Of a stretch of DNA of 64,000 bases, positions 11,064 through 21,700 are shown piece after piece; the stretch's first letter is position 1; every line of letters starts with the position of its first letter. The notes beneath the pieces are model-generated. The model made no database searches and was not told where the DNA came from. It worked only from the letters and a program-made list of their open reading frames with translations. The DNA lies in the NCBI RefSeq assembly GCF_000218685.1, contig NW_006763300.1, forward strand, positions 122,565-186,564, written 5' to 3'. The DNA comes from Serpula lacrymans var. lacrymans S7.9 (taxonomy: Eukaryota; Basidiomycota; Agaricomycetes; Boletales; Serpulaceae). The position numbers were made by a program, and so were the translations under genes.

Positions 11064-12352
11064 ATGAAGTTATCCTTCTCCCTGACCAACAAGGCTAAGC
11101 CAGTAGGTGCCGCTCCTTCGCTAAAACGGCCAGCAGCACTATCATCTTTCGAAGAGGACGAACCTGTAGATGCAGCGCCCACTGCTTCAGATAACCGGGA
11201 TACAGCGGTCAACAAGAAGCTGCTCGCACAGAATGTGGGGTCTTCAAAGGCTACGAAGAAACGGATGGACAACGAGATGAAGGTTGACGCAACTGTTTAT
11301 GAGTATGATGAAGTATGGGATAAGATGCAGGAAGCAAAGCAAAAGCAAAAAGAGGCCAAGGAGGTAGATGCGAAAGCACGGAAGGTATGGTTTCTCTTTA
11401 TTTCTGGTCACACTAATCTGACTGTTCATTGGACACAAAGCCCAAGTATATTCACGGTCTCCTTAACTCTGCTGCTACACGGAGACTCGACTATCTACGT
11501 GCGGAGGAAAAGATGATACAGAGAGAACGGGAGGCCGAAGGGGATGAATTTAACGACAAGGAGGCTTTCGTAACTCAGGCTTACAAAGATCAGATGGCAG
11601 AGGTGCGACGAGCTGAAGAGGAGGAAAAGAAAAGAGATGGTGAGATACCACCATATCATATATTATTTTGCACGCTGACACTGCTTAATACAGAACTAGA
11701 GAGAAAGAAGAAAGGTGACTCTTCCACGGGCATGGCGCATTTCTATCGTAAGCTGCTAGAAGAAACGGAGCAGAAACATGAAGAGACTGTAGCAGCAACA
11801 TCGTCTCAAAGCAAACCAGTCAAGGGGCCACAAGGTCCTACTCCTAATTTAACTATCACAAAACCTCCGAACTTCACGACCAAATCCGACTTGGAACTAG
11901 CGCGATTAGCACGAGAACAAGGAAAGGACGTGGAACTGAACGATGACAACCAAATCGTCGATAAACGTGATTTGCTATCTGCAGGTTTGAATTTATCTGC
12001 TCCGAACACTCGGCGGCTGGGATTACAGAAAGCAACTGGGACAGCAAAAGATGGACAGACAGAGGAGGTTCAAGCACATCGTGCTGTTGGTACGGCGGCG
12101 AGTAGGAGAGAAATCAACGAGCGGCGGGCTAGGGATATTCGTCGACAGGTTGAAGAGGAAGAAGAAAGAATGGCGAAGCAGAGGGAACTTGAAAATCAAG
12201 AGGCTATACAACGGGTGGTGATGAAACGGAATACTCGGGATGATATAATGAGCGCCCACGAGCGATACCTAGAGAGAAAGCGTCGGAAGTTGGAGGAGGC
12301 TGCTGCAGCAAATGTTCCACCAGAACACTTTACACCAGAGGTAGCACAATAG
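11064..12352 (+). CDS. Nuclear speckle splicing regulatory protein 1-like (NSRP1/CCDC55, DUF2040)
   Basis: Charged, coiled-coil nuclear protein related to NSRP1, which influences alternative splice-site choice. Exons 11064-11384, 11441-11639 and 11694-12352 give 392 aa. The N-terminus (MKLSFSLTNKAKP) is followed by the conserved domain from about residue 80 to 210: YDEVWDKMQEAK, RKPKYIHGLLNSAATRR, IQREREAEGDEFNDKEAFVT and GMAHFYRKLLEE. The C-terminal third is rich in Arg and Glu (RREINERRARDIRRQVEEEE) and ends EHFTPEVAQ. The second intron (54 nt) is in frame, so an unspliced message would still be open and insert 18 residues. It is divergent from MTR3 across a very short promoter. Confidence 0.85.
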
Positions 12353-12485
12353 TCGTCGTTGTAGGTGTGTGTACGGAACTTATGCAGAGCTAATTTAGTG
12401 TATCAAAGAGATAGGTCCATGATGTTTGTTCTTTGGACAGTGCATCATGACAGCGGTCATTTGAAGATGATTCTCCGAGTAGGTG

Positions 12486-13707
12486 TCACCACTGAGGGGT
12501 GCAATATGCTAGTCGATCCTTCGCTATTGTCGTTACTACACGTCGAAACGCTTGGAGAACAGTGGCTGTAGAAGGCCTTTTGTCAGGATTATCATTCAAC
12601 ATCGCTTTGGTAATATCTGCAAGTTCTGGGACACAGTAGCCAGTGAGCTGCAAAGTATCCGTTTTGTTATGGCAAATCTACAAAACAAACAGTCGAACAT
12701 ACTTTGCATGCACGAATAATGAGCACTCCCAATGCCCATACGTCAACTTTGTAGGGATCGCTTGAACAATTCCTTTCTAGTTCCGGTGGGATTTCTGTTC
12801 CTCTATAGTTTGCGTATATCCGGGGAGGCGAGATATCGTCATATCTGCGACTTATTTCATAATCAATACAAGCATAATGCCCTTTGTAGTCGGTAAGGAG
12901 ATTGTGTAAGGAGATGTCCAGATGAGCAATCCTATACTTGTGCATGAACGTAATATGCTAATTGAAGGTTCAAAACGCGTTAGCACTCAATGACTATATA
13001 TAGATTATTGAAGGGATTGTGGTATACTGACTTCAATGCACTGCGTCAAAGCATCAAGGAACTTGTCCAGACAGCACGGAGTTTCAGGAATGAAATTTGA
13101 AGACCATTCTTCCATCACGATAAACCCAACATCATCTTTTGGGACCTCTATCAAATCCAAGATTGCTAACAGTTATGTTAAAGATTAAGAAACAATAAAA
13201 CTGAAAAGATGTATACCAACGTATGCAATGATTCATAGGGTCATGTCGTATTGGGGGATTAGAAAGAAAGCGGACGATGTCGAATTCTCTGCCACGCAGG
13301 TGAACGGCTTTGACCATTACCTTCCGTCCGGTGCAATAATGGGTACCTCTGAATAAGTTATCGCACTTGGTAATGTGGCGTTCAGGGGACGAATGGAAAA
13401 CGTGCAAGAGAATACGCACTAGGCCTCTATCCTTGCACAAAGCACTGTCATCAGAAGACGAAGAGACACGTTTATAGCGTGAATAATAATCGTTATAATG
13501 TGTTTCAACTCCTTTGCCCGGGCATTGATGATATTCCTTGACATCGCGAATAGTTTCGAGGCCGAAACCTCTGCGATGTAACAGACAACGATACTTTTCC
13601 CAAGTAGGAGAAATACGAGAATTTATATCTTCTTCGTCGATAGAAGAATTCGAAGACGAGGTACTAGACGATAGGGATAAACTGTCCCAGTCGTTTGGAG
13701 ACTGCAT
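12486..13707 (-). CDS. Protein-kinase-like protein, fungal family
   Basis: Eukaryotic protein-kinase fold, specific to no named family I recognise. Exons 13221-13707, 13032-13165, 12703-12957 and 12486-12647 give 345 aa. I start at the first ATG in frame (13707); the open frame further upstream has only TTG. Ser-rich N-terminus, a Gly-poor loop near GTHYCTGRKVMVKAVH with the candidate ATP lysine, then VGFIVMEEW, the catalytic loop AHLDISLHNLL (HLD in place of HRD, with Asp and Asn kept), IDYE in place of DFG (Asp kept), PPELE in place of APE, and KVDVWALGVLIIRACK. C-terminal lobe ends DKRPSTATVLQAF and PQW. The catalytic Asp/Asn/Asp set is complete, so activity is possible. Donors GTTGGT and GTCAGT are weak. 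Confidence 0.8.
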
Positions 13708-14494
13708 GGTGAAAAAGGCGGCCTGCGGTGATGAGATGGAGGTGTTGAAAGGTAAAACACCGGCATAAAAGGGAAGAAAAGACAATATCTTCGATCCCGG
13801 CGAGGGATTCTATTACTGGATGGGGTCCTTGAATACAAAACACGTATGCACGGGCACCACGGGAGACGCTGTGCCAAGAAGAACACCAAACCATCAAAGA
13901 CATGATGACATGCCATTAGATGAGAGCTACGGTGTGACAGACGAGTGGACTAGGAGTATATTTGCCTTTCCAAGGAGTAGTCGGCGTTCCGGGGATCACA
14001 CCACTGCGCGGAAGAAGCAAATTCAGGAGACATTCCTGTGAGACTTGAAGAAGTGCGAGTCCTTGAAAAAAGAATAGTCAAATTCAAGATTAATATTCTC
14101 AGGCTAATGCGAGCCTACCGGTATATAGCTTCTAGCAAGGCATTTTACTATCCTGACCGATAGGAGATAGTAGATACCAATGTCACGCATGTATCGGTAG
14201 TTTCTTCCAACTGCTTTCTATGGATAGTTCGTTCCACGTTCAAATTCTTCATCATTGCCCATGATGAAAATGTCACGGTGTCATTATGTAGCGATAATCG
14301 GCAACTTTGGAATGAGGTGAGCGAGGGAAACTTCGCCCTCCTTTGACCAAGAACTCAGGCGTGGAGGGAGGAAGCAAGCCGTTTAGGAAACTGTGGCTGT
14401 ACCGCTGGCCTTTTGCTATTCATGTGCACCTGGGAACTTGGACCCTGAATAAAACACCACCGCTTTTAACGTATATCATACAGGACCGACGTCA
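13708..14494. promoter_or_regulatory. Divergent intergenic region, kinase-like / RRM protein
   Basis: 787 nt between two divergent genes. Short open frames on both strands (for example 13820-14041 +) show no recognisable protein. No repeat or RNA gene seen; presumed promoters for both genes. Confidence 0.4.
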
Positions 14495-15186
14495 ATGGAA
14501 GAAGGTACGAAGGCAAAAAAGACCGTTTTCATCGGAGGTATTGGGGACGATGTGGACGAGAGCGTCATCTATGAGAGTTTCTCAACCTTTGGTACCAAAG
14601 ACTCAGCTCCATAACACGTCCTTTGGGATGGCATACTCACGAATGTCATTTCAGGCGATATTCTTGAAGTACAGCTACCTTCGGCTGCTACAAATCCTTC
14701 CTTGCAAGCAGGTACGTGTTGGTTTTCGTCTATTTGTTTGCCCAGTTCAGCAACTTCTCATTTCAGAGGCGAAACATCGGGGGTTTGCATTTGTCACATA
14801 TTCATCCCCAGCCGATGCCCAGGACGCTATTGACAACATGGATCTCAACGAGCTAAGAGGACGTGTACTCAAAGTCAACCTAGCAAGACCCATGAAGGGG
14901 CCTGTACAACCCGGTGGTGGCAGTAGAGCTAGTATGTTCCATATATATTGCGCTAGTATTCTTGTATCTGACATCATGCTAATCTTTTTAGTCTGGGAGT
15001 CCGAGGAGTGGCTTCAACAGTATGCGAAACCACTGGCCCAAAGTGGAGGTAAGCATTCCTATCTTTATATCTGGTTCATGTGCTGATTTTGCCGCTGCAG
15101 GTGCCCAAGGAAGGCCCGTTCCAGAAAACGGCTCGCAAAATCCCGATGACGATGCAGCAAATGATGATGCAGCTATGGAGGAGTAG
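14495..15186 (+). CDS. RRM protein related to the RNA-binding part of cyclophilin E (PPIE/Cyp33)
   Basis: Small RNA-binding protein. Exons 14495-14591, 14655-14711, 14767-14931, 14992-15048 and 15101-15186 give 153 aa. A single RRM occupies about residues 8-90: RNP2 is KKTVFIGGIG, RNP1 is HRGFAFVTYS, and the domain continues AIDNMDLNELRGRVLKVNLA. After it comes WESEEWLQQYAKPLAQSGG, the same tail motif that joins the RRM to the peptidyl-prolyl isomerase domain in animal cyclophilin E. Here the protein ends in an acidic tail (DDDAANDDAAMEE) and no isomerase domain follows within the window. Probably spliceosome-associated, as PPIE is; that is inference from the family. Confidence 0.85.
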
Positions 15187-15560
15187 ACTAGAGTATGCAA
15201 CTATGACAAGTCTAGTTGCAGGTAAAATCACGACATTAAAGTAATCTGTGCCAGTTAGGTCTGTATCATCTCATCCATTGATATGAATTCATACATTGTA
15301 TTATCTCATGCAACTGAATCAGATTTAATTCGCTTCATATTTCGTGAATGTATGCACAGCAGCTGTCATGCTTGTTTGCCCCTAGTCGAACTCTCGAACT
15401 CCTCTATTCTATATTGTTAGTTGTTGGATTTTTACTCACATTTCTACGTCAACTAACACGCGATTCATGGCACAATCTGAAGCGCAGATGAAAAGTACAC
15501 TGGAAAGATGTATGCGATGCGAGGGTACAAATGCAGAATATTAAATGAGAGGGATTAATG
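15187..15560. terminator. Convergent 3' region, RRM protein / TAF13
   Basis: 374 nt between convergent stops. AT-rich with no coding potential seen; holds both 3' UTRs and poly(A) sites. No exact terminator position can be read. Confidence 0.4.
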
Positions 15561-16420
15561 CTACAGCAGCTCTTTTGATTGATTGATATCTGATTCTTCG
15601 AATTGCGCGCGAGCGCGCTTGATATCTTCCTGCATAAACAACAACTCTTCCATTCGGGCCAATTTTTTAGCATCAGCGGGTCTTGATAATGCCCGGCGAA
15701 GATCCTCAATAGATAAACGCGTTTTCCTTTGTGGTCCACCGGCAGTTTGGCACTGCAACATGATAAGATTCCAGGCCAACTGACATACAACGGATAAATC
15801 CAAGTAAAATACGCACAACATCAGTTATAAACTCGACCAGAATCTCTTCCATCACATTAACCGTGTCACTGGCAGGATTTCTGTCGTCCCCAAAACCGTA
15901 CATCAAGCTTTTAACTGAGGCACACAAAGGTGTCAGAAGAACCAGCCAGCCAAACCTGAATATACATACGTTCTTTTGAGAACAGCCCCCTAAAATTGGC
16001 TTGCTTACGTCCACGGCTAGTTGCACCCGCATTGCCAGCAGCCATGACACTTTCTCGCATATAGGAGGGGGTGTAAGAAGTGAATGTAGTAGTCCTCGGG
16101 GTGGCTACGGCGGGGGTCGACGCAGCGGTGACGGCATTGGTCGTTGCTGTCGTGGTTGTTGCAGTTGGGACTGCAGTTTGAATAGTAGGTCTAGGTGTAT
16201 GGAGAGCCGCTTGAGGATGCTGAGGGATGTAGCTGTAAGGATAGGGCCAAGCACCATAACCCGTTACTCCTGTAGCATATGGGCTCGTCTGATAACCAGG
16301 ATATGCCCCTGGCGTCTGTGGATGGCCATATGCGCCCGGTGTTCCTGGATGATATGCAGCATAAGGATAAGTTGTGGATGCAGGATGTTGACCAGCTTGT
16401 GGGTAATGCGAATAGGACAT
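15561..16420 (-). CDS. TAF13: TFIID subunit TAF13 with Pro/Tyr-rich N-terminal extension
   Basis: Histone-fold subunit of the general transcription factor TFIID; pairs with TAF11 and contacts TBP. Exons 15970-16420, 15817-15914 and 15561-15752 (introns 55 and 64 nt) give 246 aa. The first ~135 residues are low-complexity (HPGTPGAYGHPQTPGAYPGY, then Thr/Ala-rich). The histone fold then follows: FSKELKSLMYGFGDDRNP, VNVMEEILVEFITDV, CQTAGGPQRKTRLSIEDLRR, ALSRPADAKKLARMEELLFM and EDIKRARAQF. Yeast and animal TAF13 are about 125-170 aa, mostly lacking such a tail. Start chosen at the ATG that opens MSYSHYPQ; the open frame runs further upstream but beyond the likely transcription start. Confidence 0.92.
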
Positions 16421-16593
16421 GCCCCGAGTGATGGTCAGAGCATAGACGCGTGAGAACAATTTGCATATTTCGCAACCCAGATTAAGCGCCCATGGGTACT
16501 TGCCCAGTATTGTATTGCGAATATTTACAGTAAACAAGACGTGTAGAAAAAAAATCGAGAGTTGATAGGATCATTATAGCTGACCATCGAAGA
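16421..16593 (-). promoter_or_regulatory. TAF13 upstream region
   Basis: 173 nt between the TAF13 ATG and the stop of the DUF4211 gene, both minus strand. No distinct motif recognised. Confidence 0.3.
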
Positions 16594-18499
16594 TCAGTCA
16601 AAATCGTAATCATCCAGGTCGATACCGCCTTTCTTTGCAGCTGAATCCAGTTTCTGGGCACTTTCCATCATTTTGCGCATCATCTGCCATCCCATTTCTA
16701 CGACCCCACGTTGATCCAACCAGTCCATAACAGCATCAGCATCCTTGAGGTTTTTAGGCGGCTGTTTACCTCCTGCGAAAGCTACTTTAACAAATGCCCT
16801 ACTCCCTTCTCTCTGAGCTCGGACTTCGTCGATTTCTTGTAATAACAGTTTGTATAGCCGATACTGTAAGCAATAAATCAAACTCACACTCATGAAAGAT
16901 AGAGGAGTGTTGAAGTCATTCCATACCTCCCAATGATTGAATTCATGAAAAACCCGTGTCCGGGCAGCGCAGAATCGACCCAGATGGAACATTTGCTTGT
17001 CCTCCTCCTCCTCGTTTGATTCCTCGTCATCGATAGAAGAATCACTGGAGCTACTATCCAGTTCCGTAGGCTAGGTGCGGATGGTTTGAAATAATGCCAC
17101 ACGGACTAAATAAATGAATACCTCGAAATCAAATTTATTGTAAGGTTTCCCGCTAACTCTTCCAAGAAGAGTAGAAACCCTACCGCCAAGATGGCAAGCG
17201 TCGCATCGAGGGATTGTGAACTCGAGCCGAGTAAGTTCAAACTCTGGATGTGTCTCTAATGGCTTCTTAAACCCAGGTCGCCAAACTGAGGAAGTAACTA
17301 GCGAATCTCTCAGACCAGACAGCTTTCGACGTGTCATTTGAAGAGGCACTGAGAAATATTCTTCAACTAAAGCACATATTAGCAAATTCGGAGAAGGGAA
17401 AGTGTATTTCGAACCCACCTTTAAGAATCTGTTCCATGTACGCCCGCCGCTCAAAACGTGGTCGTACAGCCATGTGTACGAAGAGCTGGCATATTATTTT
17501 AAAGTGATGAGCAAGGTCCTGGTGAGTGCTCATGCTAAATTCCGCAGGTAGTGCCGTCGCAGTGGTACCACCTTCATCTTCGACGATGAAATCGTCTTCT
17601 TTTTCTTCAGCCCCTTCATCTGACGAGAAGTTATGATCGCTGTCGAGGCCCGGCTTGGCACCTGGGAAAGGCTTAATACTGTCATGGCTTTCATCATCGT
17701 CGGAATTTGAGTCCGAAGACTCAGACATGGGCTGTCCTTGTTTCTTCCCTTCAGTAATGAAGCTAGGTTAGACAAGTATGAGATATAAAGCTGAGATACT
17801 AACTTTTGAGCCTCTCGAGGTTTTTTTGGAACGCTGACTTTTTATTCCGCTTACGAAAACGGCTTTGAATTATTTCTGTGAGGATATGACTATGCAGGTG
17901 TTGATCGTCAGTTGCATGAACAGCTTACTAGTTTCATCGACTTCGTCTAGTAAGTCATCATCACTATCTGGTGCTAACGGTCTTTGACCTTTGATTAATT
18001 TGCGCCGACGAGTTTGAGGCTGCAGTTTAGATCCATCCTCTTCGGAGTCATTGACCTGGCGCTGCTTTCCTTTGACTTTCCCCTTGGGTCCCATGTAGAT
18101 ATCATCTGAATCCTCCTCCAAGATTATAGGCTCTGAAGAAGAGCTATATTTATCTATGATACGTCGCTTCTTGATTATCCTTGTCGTTGGTTTACTTGGG
18201 CCGGGTGCTTCGTCTTCATCACTCGCTGGTGCGCTTCTGGACTCGAATCGTATAGCACCAACGTCACTGTCTGCATCACCCGATCCATCTTCCGAGCTAC
18301 TATGGATAGATGGCTGTGGAACTCTCCTCCTTTTACGATTATTGTATGGGGTATCATATGTCGAGCCAGAGAAGGTCCGTGTCTGAGATTGCTTACTAGC
18401 CAGTACAGGAGATGATGGAGGCGAAGAGCTAAAAAAGCCTATCAAAGATTGTTGTTTGAGTTTTCTGGGAGATGGAGGTGGTTTGGGCTTTCGAGGCAT
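16594..18499 (-). CDS. DUF4211 protein with N-terminal PCNA-interacting (PIP) box
   Basis: Nuclear protein of unknown function. Exons 17929-18499, 17804-17875, 17419-17748, 17122-17366, 16927-17070 and 16594-16863 give 543 aa. It opens MPRKPKPPPSPRKLKQQSLI; the stretch QQSLIGFF (residues about 15-22) fits the PIP box Q-x-x-L-x-x-F-F exactly and is preceded by basic residues, as in replication-linked PCNA clients. A long Ser/acidic disordered part with basic clusters (NNRKRRR, KKRRI) follows. The DUF4211 core runs from FRKRNKKSAFQKNLERLKRK through ARRAYMEQILK-like and TIPRCDACHLGGR segments to RVFHEFNHWE and the helix LYKLLLQEIDEVRAQ. The Cys pair CDAC may bind metal. The animal proteins QSER1 and PRR12 also carry DUF4211. 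The promoter has MluI cell-cycle boxes. Confidence 0.85.
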
Positions 18500-18736
18500 T
18501 GCGATAGATGCCTGAGAGTAATGAGTGGGTATGTCCTGATAAATCAAGACGTCAACCGTGACTTGAACGCCACAAACGCGTTACGCGCGCGTGCGAATAT
18601 ACGATCGCAGTGTTGCCGTCTAAGCGCCCATGCATGGCCGACCTGGCCCGCTGTGACTAACTGTAACCACTCGGACTTGGAACCAAATGCTTTCTCGATT
18701 ATTGCTCACCTGCAAAAAACCATTATAAGGGCGGAA
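18500..18736. promoter_or_regulatory. Bidirectional promoter with MCB (ACGCGT) and CGCG palindrome
   Basis: 237 nt between the divergent ATGs of the DUF4211 gene and the giant zinc-finger gene. ACGCGT at 18576-18581 is the exact MluI cell-cycle box bound by MBF in fungi; ACGCGCGCGT at 18583-18592 is a palindrome with ACGCG on both strands. The cluster lies 77-93 nt upstream of the DUF4211 start. Confidence 0.6.
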
Positions 18737-21700
18737 ATGGCTTCATCACCATCCCAAAAGTCTCCTCGAACTCCTTTGCTTCGAGTCGACACTGAATCCC
18801 ACACCAGCTCACATATGTTTGGAGACAGCTATTTGGTACCGGATGTAACCTCTCCTCGTCATAGTAATGCTCAGCCTGTCACTCCAGCACCACGTTCTTC
18901 TCTCCAGATTCCTGTTTCACCTAATACAGACCCAACTTCTTCTCCTCACCTTGGAAATGTAGCATCATCGAATCATGCACGAAGCGATTCTCGGAAGTTG
19001 CTTGCACTCTTGTTAGATCAATTACAAAACAGACCCAGGCCCCCAACCGTGTTTGAGGCATTCAATATATACGATGTTAACGTGGAGGAAAAAGGGATGG
19101 GGCAAACACTTGGGGCATTGAGGGATGCGGTGAAACAGAGGGGCGCATCTCGCCAAAAATCTACGCAATCCATGCCTTCACATAAAGATGTCAATGCCGA
19201 CGAAGGCGAAGTTGAGAATATTTTTTCTACCGACACTACAGTCGATTTGATGGTCAAGCTGAAAGAAGTGTTGCTTCTGTCTAGCAGTCAGGGCTGGCAG
19301 ATTTTTGAAGAAAGGTACTTAGACACCGGTGACATACTATGCTCATCAAACTAATTATAAGGTATAGTGCCTCCGGATTAGACAGAGACGGTACTCATCG
19401 TCTAGCCCCACGTTCACCACTATCGACATTTCGTTTGCGTAGCAATAGCCTACAGTTCACGGGAAGGCGGTCTCGTTCACCTTCACCAACGCCTGAAGTA
19501 CGCACTGGGGCTTCTGAGCTGTTTTCTCAGTGTCTACAAGTTCTTGCATCCGTGATATCAGAAGATTGCCGGTTTCAAGTTTCTTCTCCTAAGCCCTTTC
19601 GTCCTTCAAATACTCTGCAAGCACTTACTTTGGACATTGCACTATTTCTTATTCATGTCCTTCGAAATGATCCGAAGTCGGTTTCCAAAATTGGATTTGC
19701 CGTCATTCCAGCATTTGCAACTTTTCCCCCTGAGATGCAACCTCGTTTACTGGCTTTTTTCGAGGACGGCCTACTTAGAGGAGTTTTTGAAGACCTGAAT
19801 CGCATGCAAGGCAATGATGAAATTTCAATCAGTGAAATTACAGGGCAACAAATGTCGAATCATGATAATATCCCTATGGTTTCGATTCAACTGGATGAAT
19901 CTCCAAACGACCAGCTTACCGCATCAATAAATTCCAGCTGGATCCCTTGGACAACTCAAAGTTATCCTTGCAAACCGGATCTCAAATCCAGCAATGCTCC
20001 TCATCAACCTTTGCCTATTTATTATCTATCTTCTATGGCTGCTCCGCTATTGGCCGCTATACTGGAGAGTGTTGATATTGCGTCCTCATCTTTATCTACG
20101 ATACACCGTACCTGTCGTTTGGTCAACCTGCTGGTGACGTCGAAGAGGGATGCTCACCTAGACGTGCTTGAAGTAGTTGCGTATCACACTGCCAAGACGA
20201 GACGCGCAGCTCTCAGTCTTCTTCATACTTTCTGGCCCAAGGCTCTTGGTCATCCTGTTGTCAGCAAGCCACTGCCTTTATTTAGTTACGCTCAAAAATT
20301 AATCGAGGGAGGCCATGTAGTGTCTAAGGTAAACAGAACGGTCGACCACCCTTTTGCTCATCAGTTCGTTGCATGGCGCTTTCAGCCTTCGTCACAATCA
20401 TTGGCCTTGGGGGACCTGTCTTTCCAAGGATGCCATTCATGCTTAAAGCCAGTAGAAGGCTTTGGCCTTCTATGCCCCTTCTGCATGTGCATCGTACATT
20501 TCGATTGCTACGACTATCCCCAGGGCAGCTTTGTTTCCCAGTACACTATGATAGCGGATCCGAGCACACAGAAGGTCGCTGCTCATCGATTTTGCTATAT
20601 CTATCCCTCAAGACGGGACTCTGAGATGTATGCGATTAGGAAGGAATATCATATTTTCAGGCTGGCGAATATCTTCACGCTCACCCCATGCTTCTTATGC
20701 CATGAACCGATTTGGGGATACCAAGCCTTTGTTTGCTCCATATGCAAGTGTTTTTCTCACAACTCGTGTTTGGATAAGGCCACTTCTCCAAATCTTCAGC
20801 GTTGCCGCCACGCAGATTTGGATTCAAGTTATATCACCGTTGATTTTTCGCTGGTGCGCCGTTCGTTTACTGACTACTACAGAGACATCTGCATGTCACC
20901 AGAAGAACTTATCAAACGAACGTATGAAGAAGTATCCGTGTTTTATACGGTTCTTTGGACTCAGCTTCAGTTATTCAACCATGGCGTGGCTCATGGCACG
21001 ATTATAATCGAAAATAAAGGAAGCGATGATCATGAGGCGGTAGCATTCGAGCTGCAGTATTATGTTGAACTCTACGAGCCTCATCTCTTACCCGGAAAAC
21101 TTCCAGTTTCCGCTATTCTAGGAGAATATTTTGAAGAAAACGCTACCGCTCCATCTTCCTACTTCCTGTTTGATTGGTCTAACCTGACATATATTGCTTC
21201 CATCATCAAGTCACCTTACGAACAGCACCAGCCCTCCTTCGATGCTTCTCACGACCTTTTGAATGTCGTACAAGCCGAAGGGCTTCAACAGGACGTACCT
21301 GATAATCCGCGACATCCGTTCGAGGTTGTTGCCCTTGGACATATGCGTGATTGCTTGGGCTACGAATTCAATCTATTTTCCGACACCGCCGCACGCCTTT
21401 GCCTTTCACACCTGCACAGTCTGGGTTTTTTTACTCGCTCAGATTCGAAGCCAATTTTGTTTCACGGTCCTGTAAAAGAAGACATTCAATGCGAATCTCC
21501 TCTCCCACTCGGCTTTGACTTGTCTACCGACGTGGAAACGCTCGTTTCTGCGATTGAAGCCTGCCTTTCTGATATAGACTTGTCCGTCAATGAGATGGGC
21601 CTATTGCTTCTTGTCCGCAAATTTTGGCCAAATGGCATGGCTTCCGAATATGCGTGGCGCAGACTAAGTCAAACGGTACTGTTGTGGATACTTCAGGAGG

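Noticed and set aside
13708..13785. Longer N-terminus of the kinase-like protein beginning MSFLPFYAG
   Set aside because: That start is TTG; the first in-frame ATG is at 13707.
15753..15816. Short 37-nt intron or an 11-residue insertion in TAF13
   Set aside because: The downstream CAG at 15753-15755 gives a 64-nt intron and the conserved DVCQTAGG junction.
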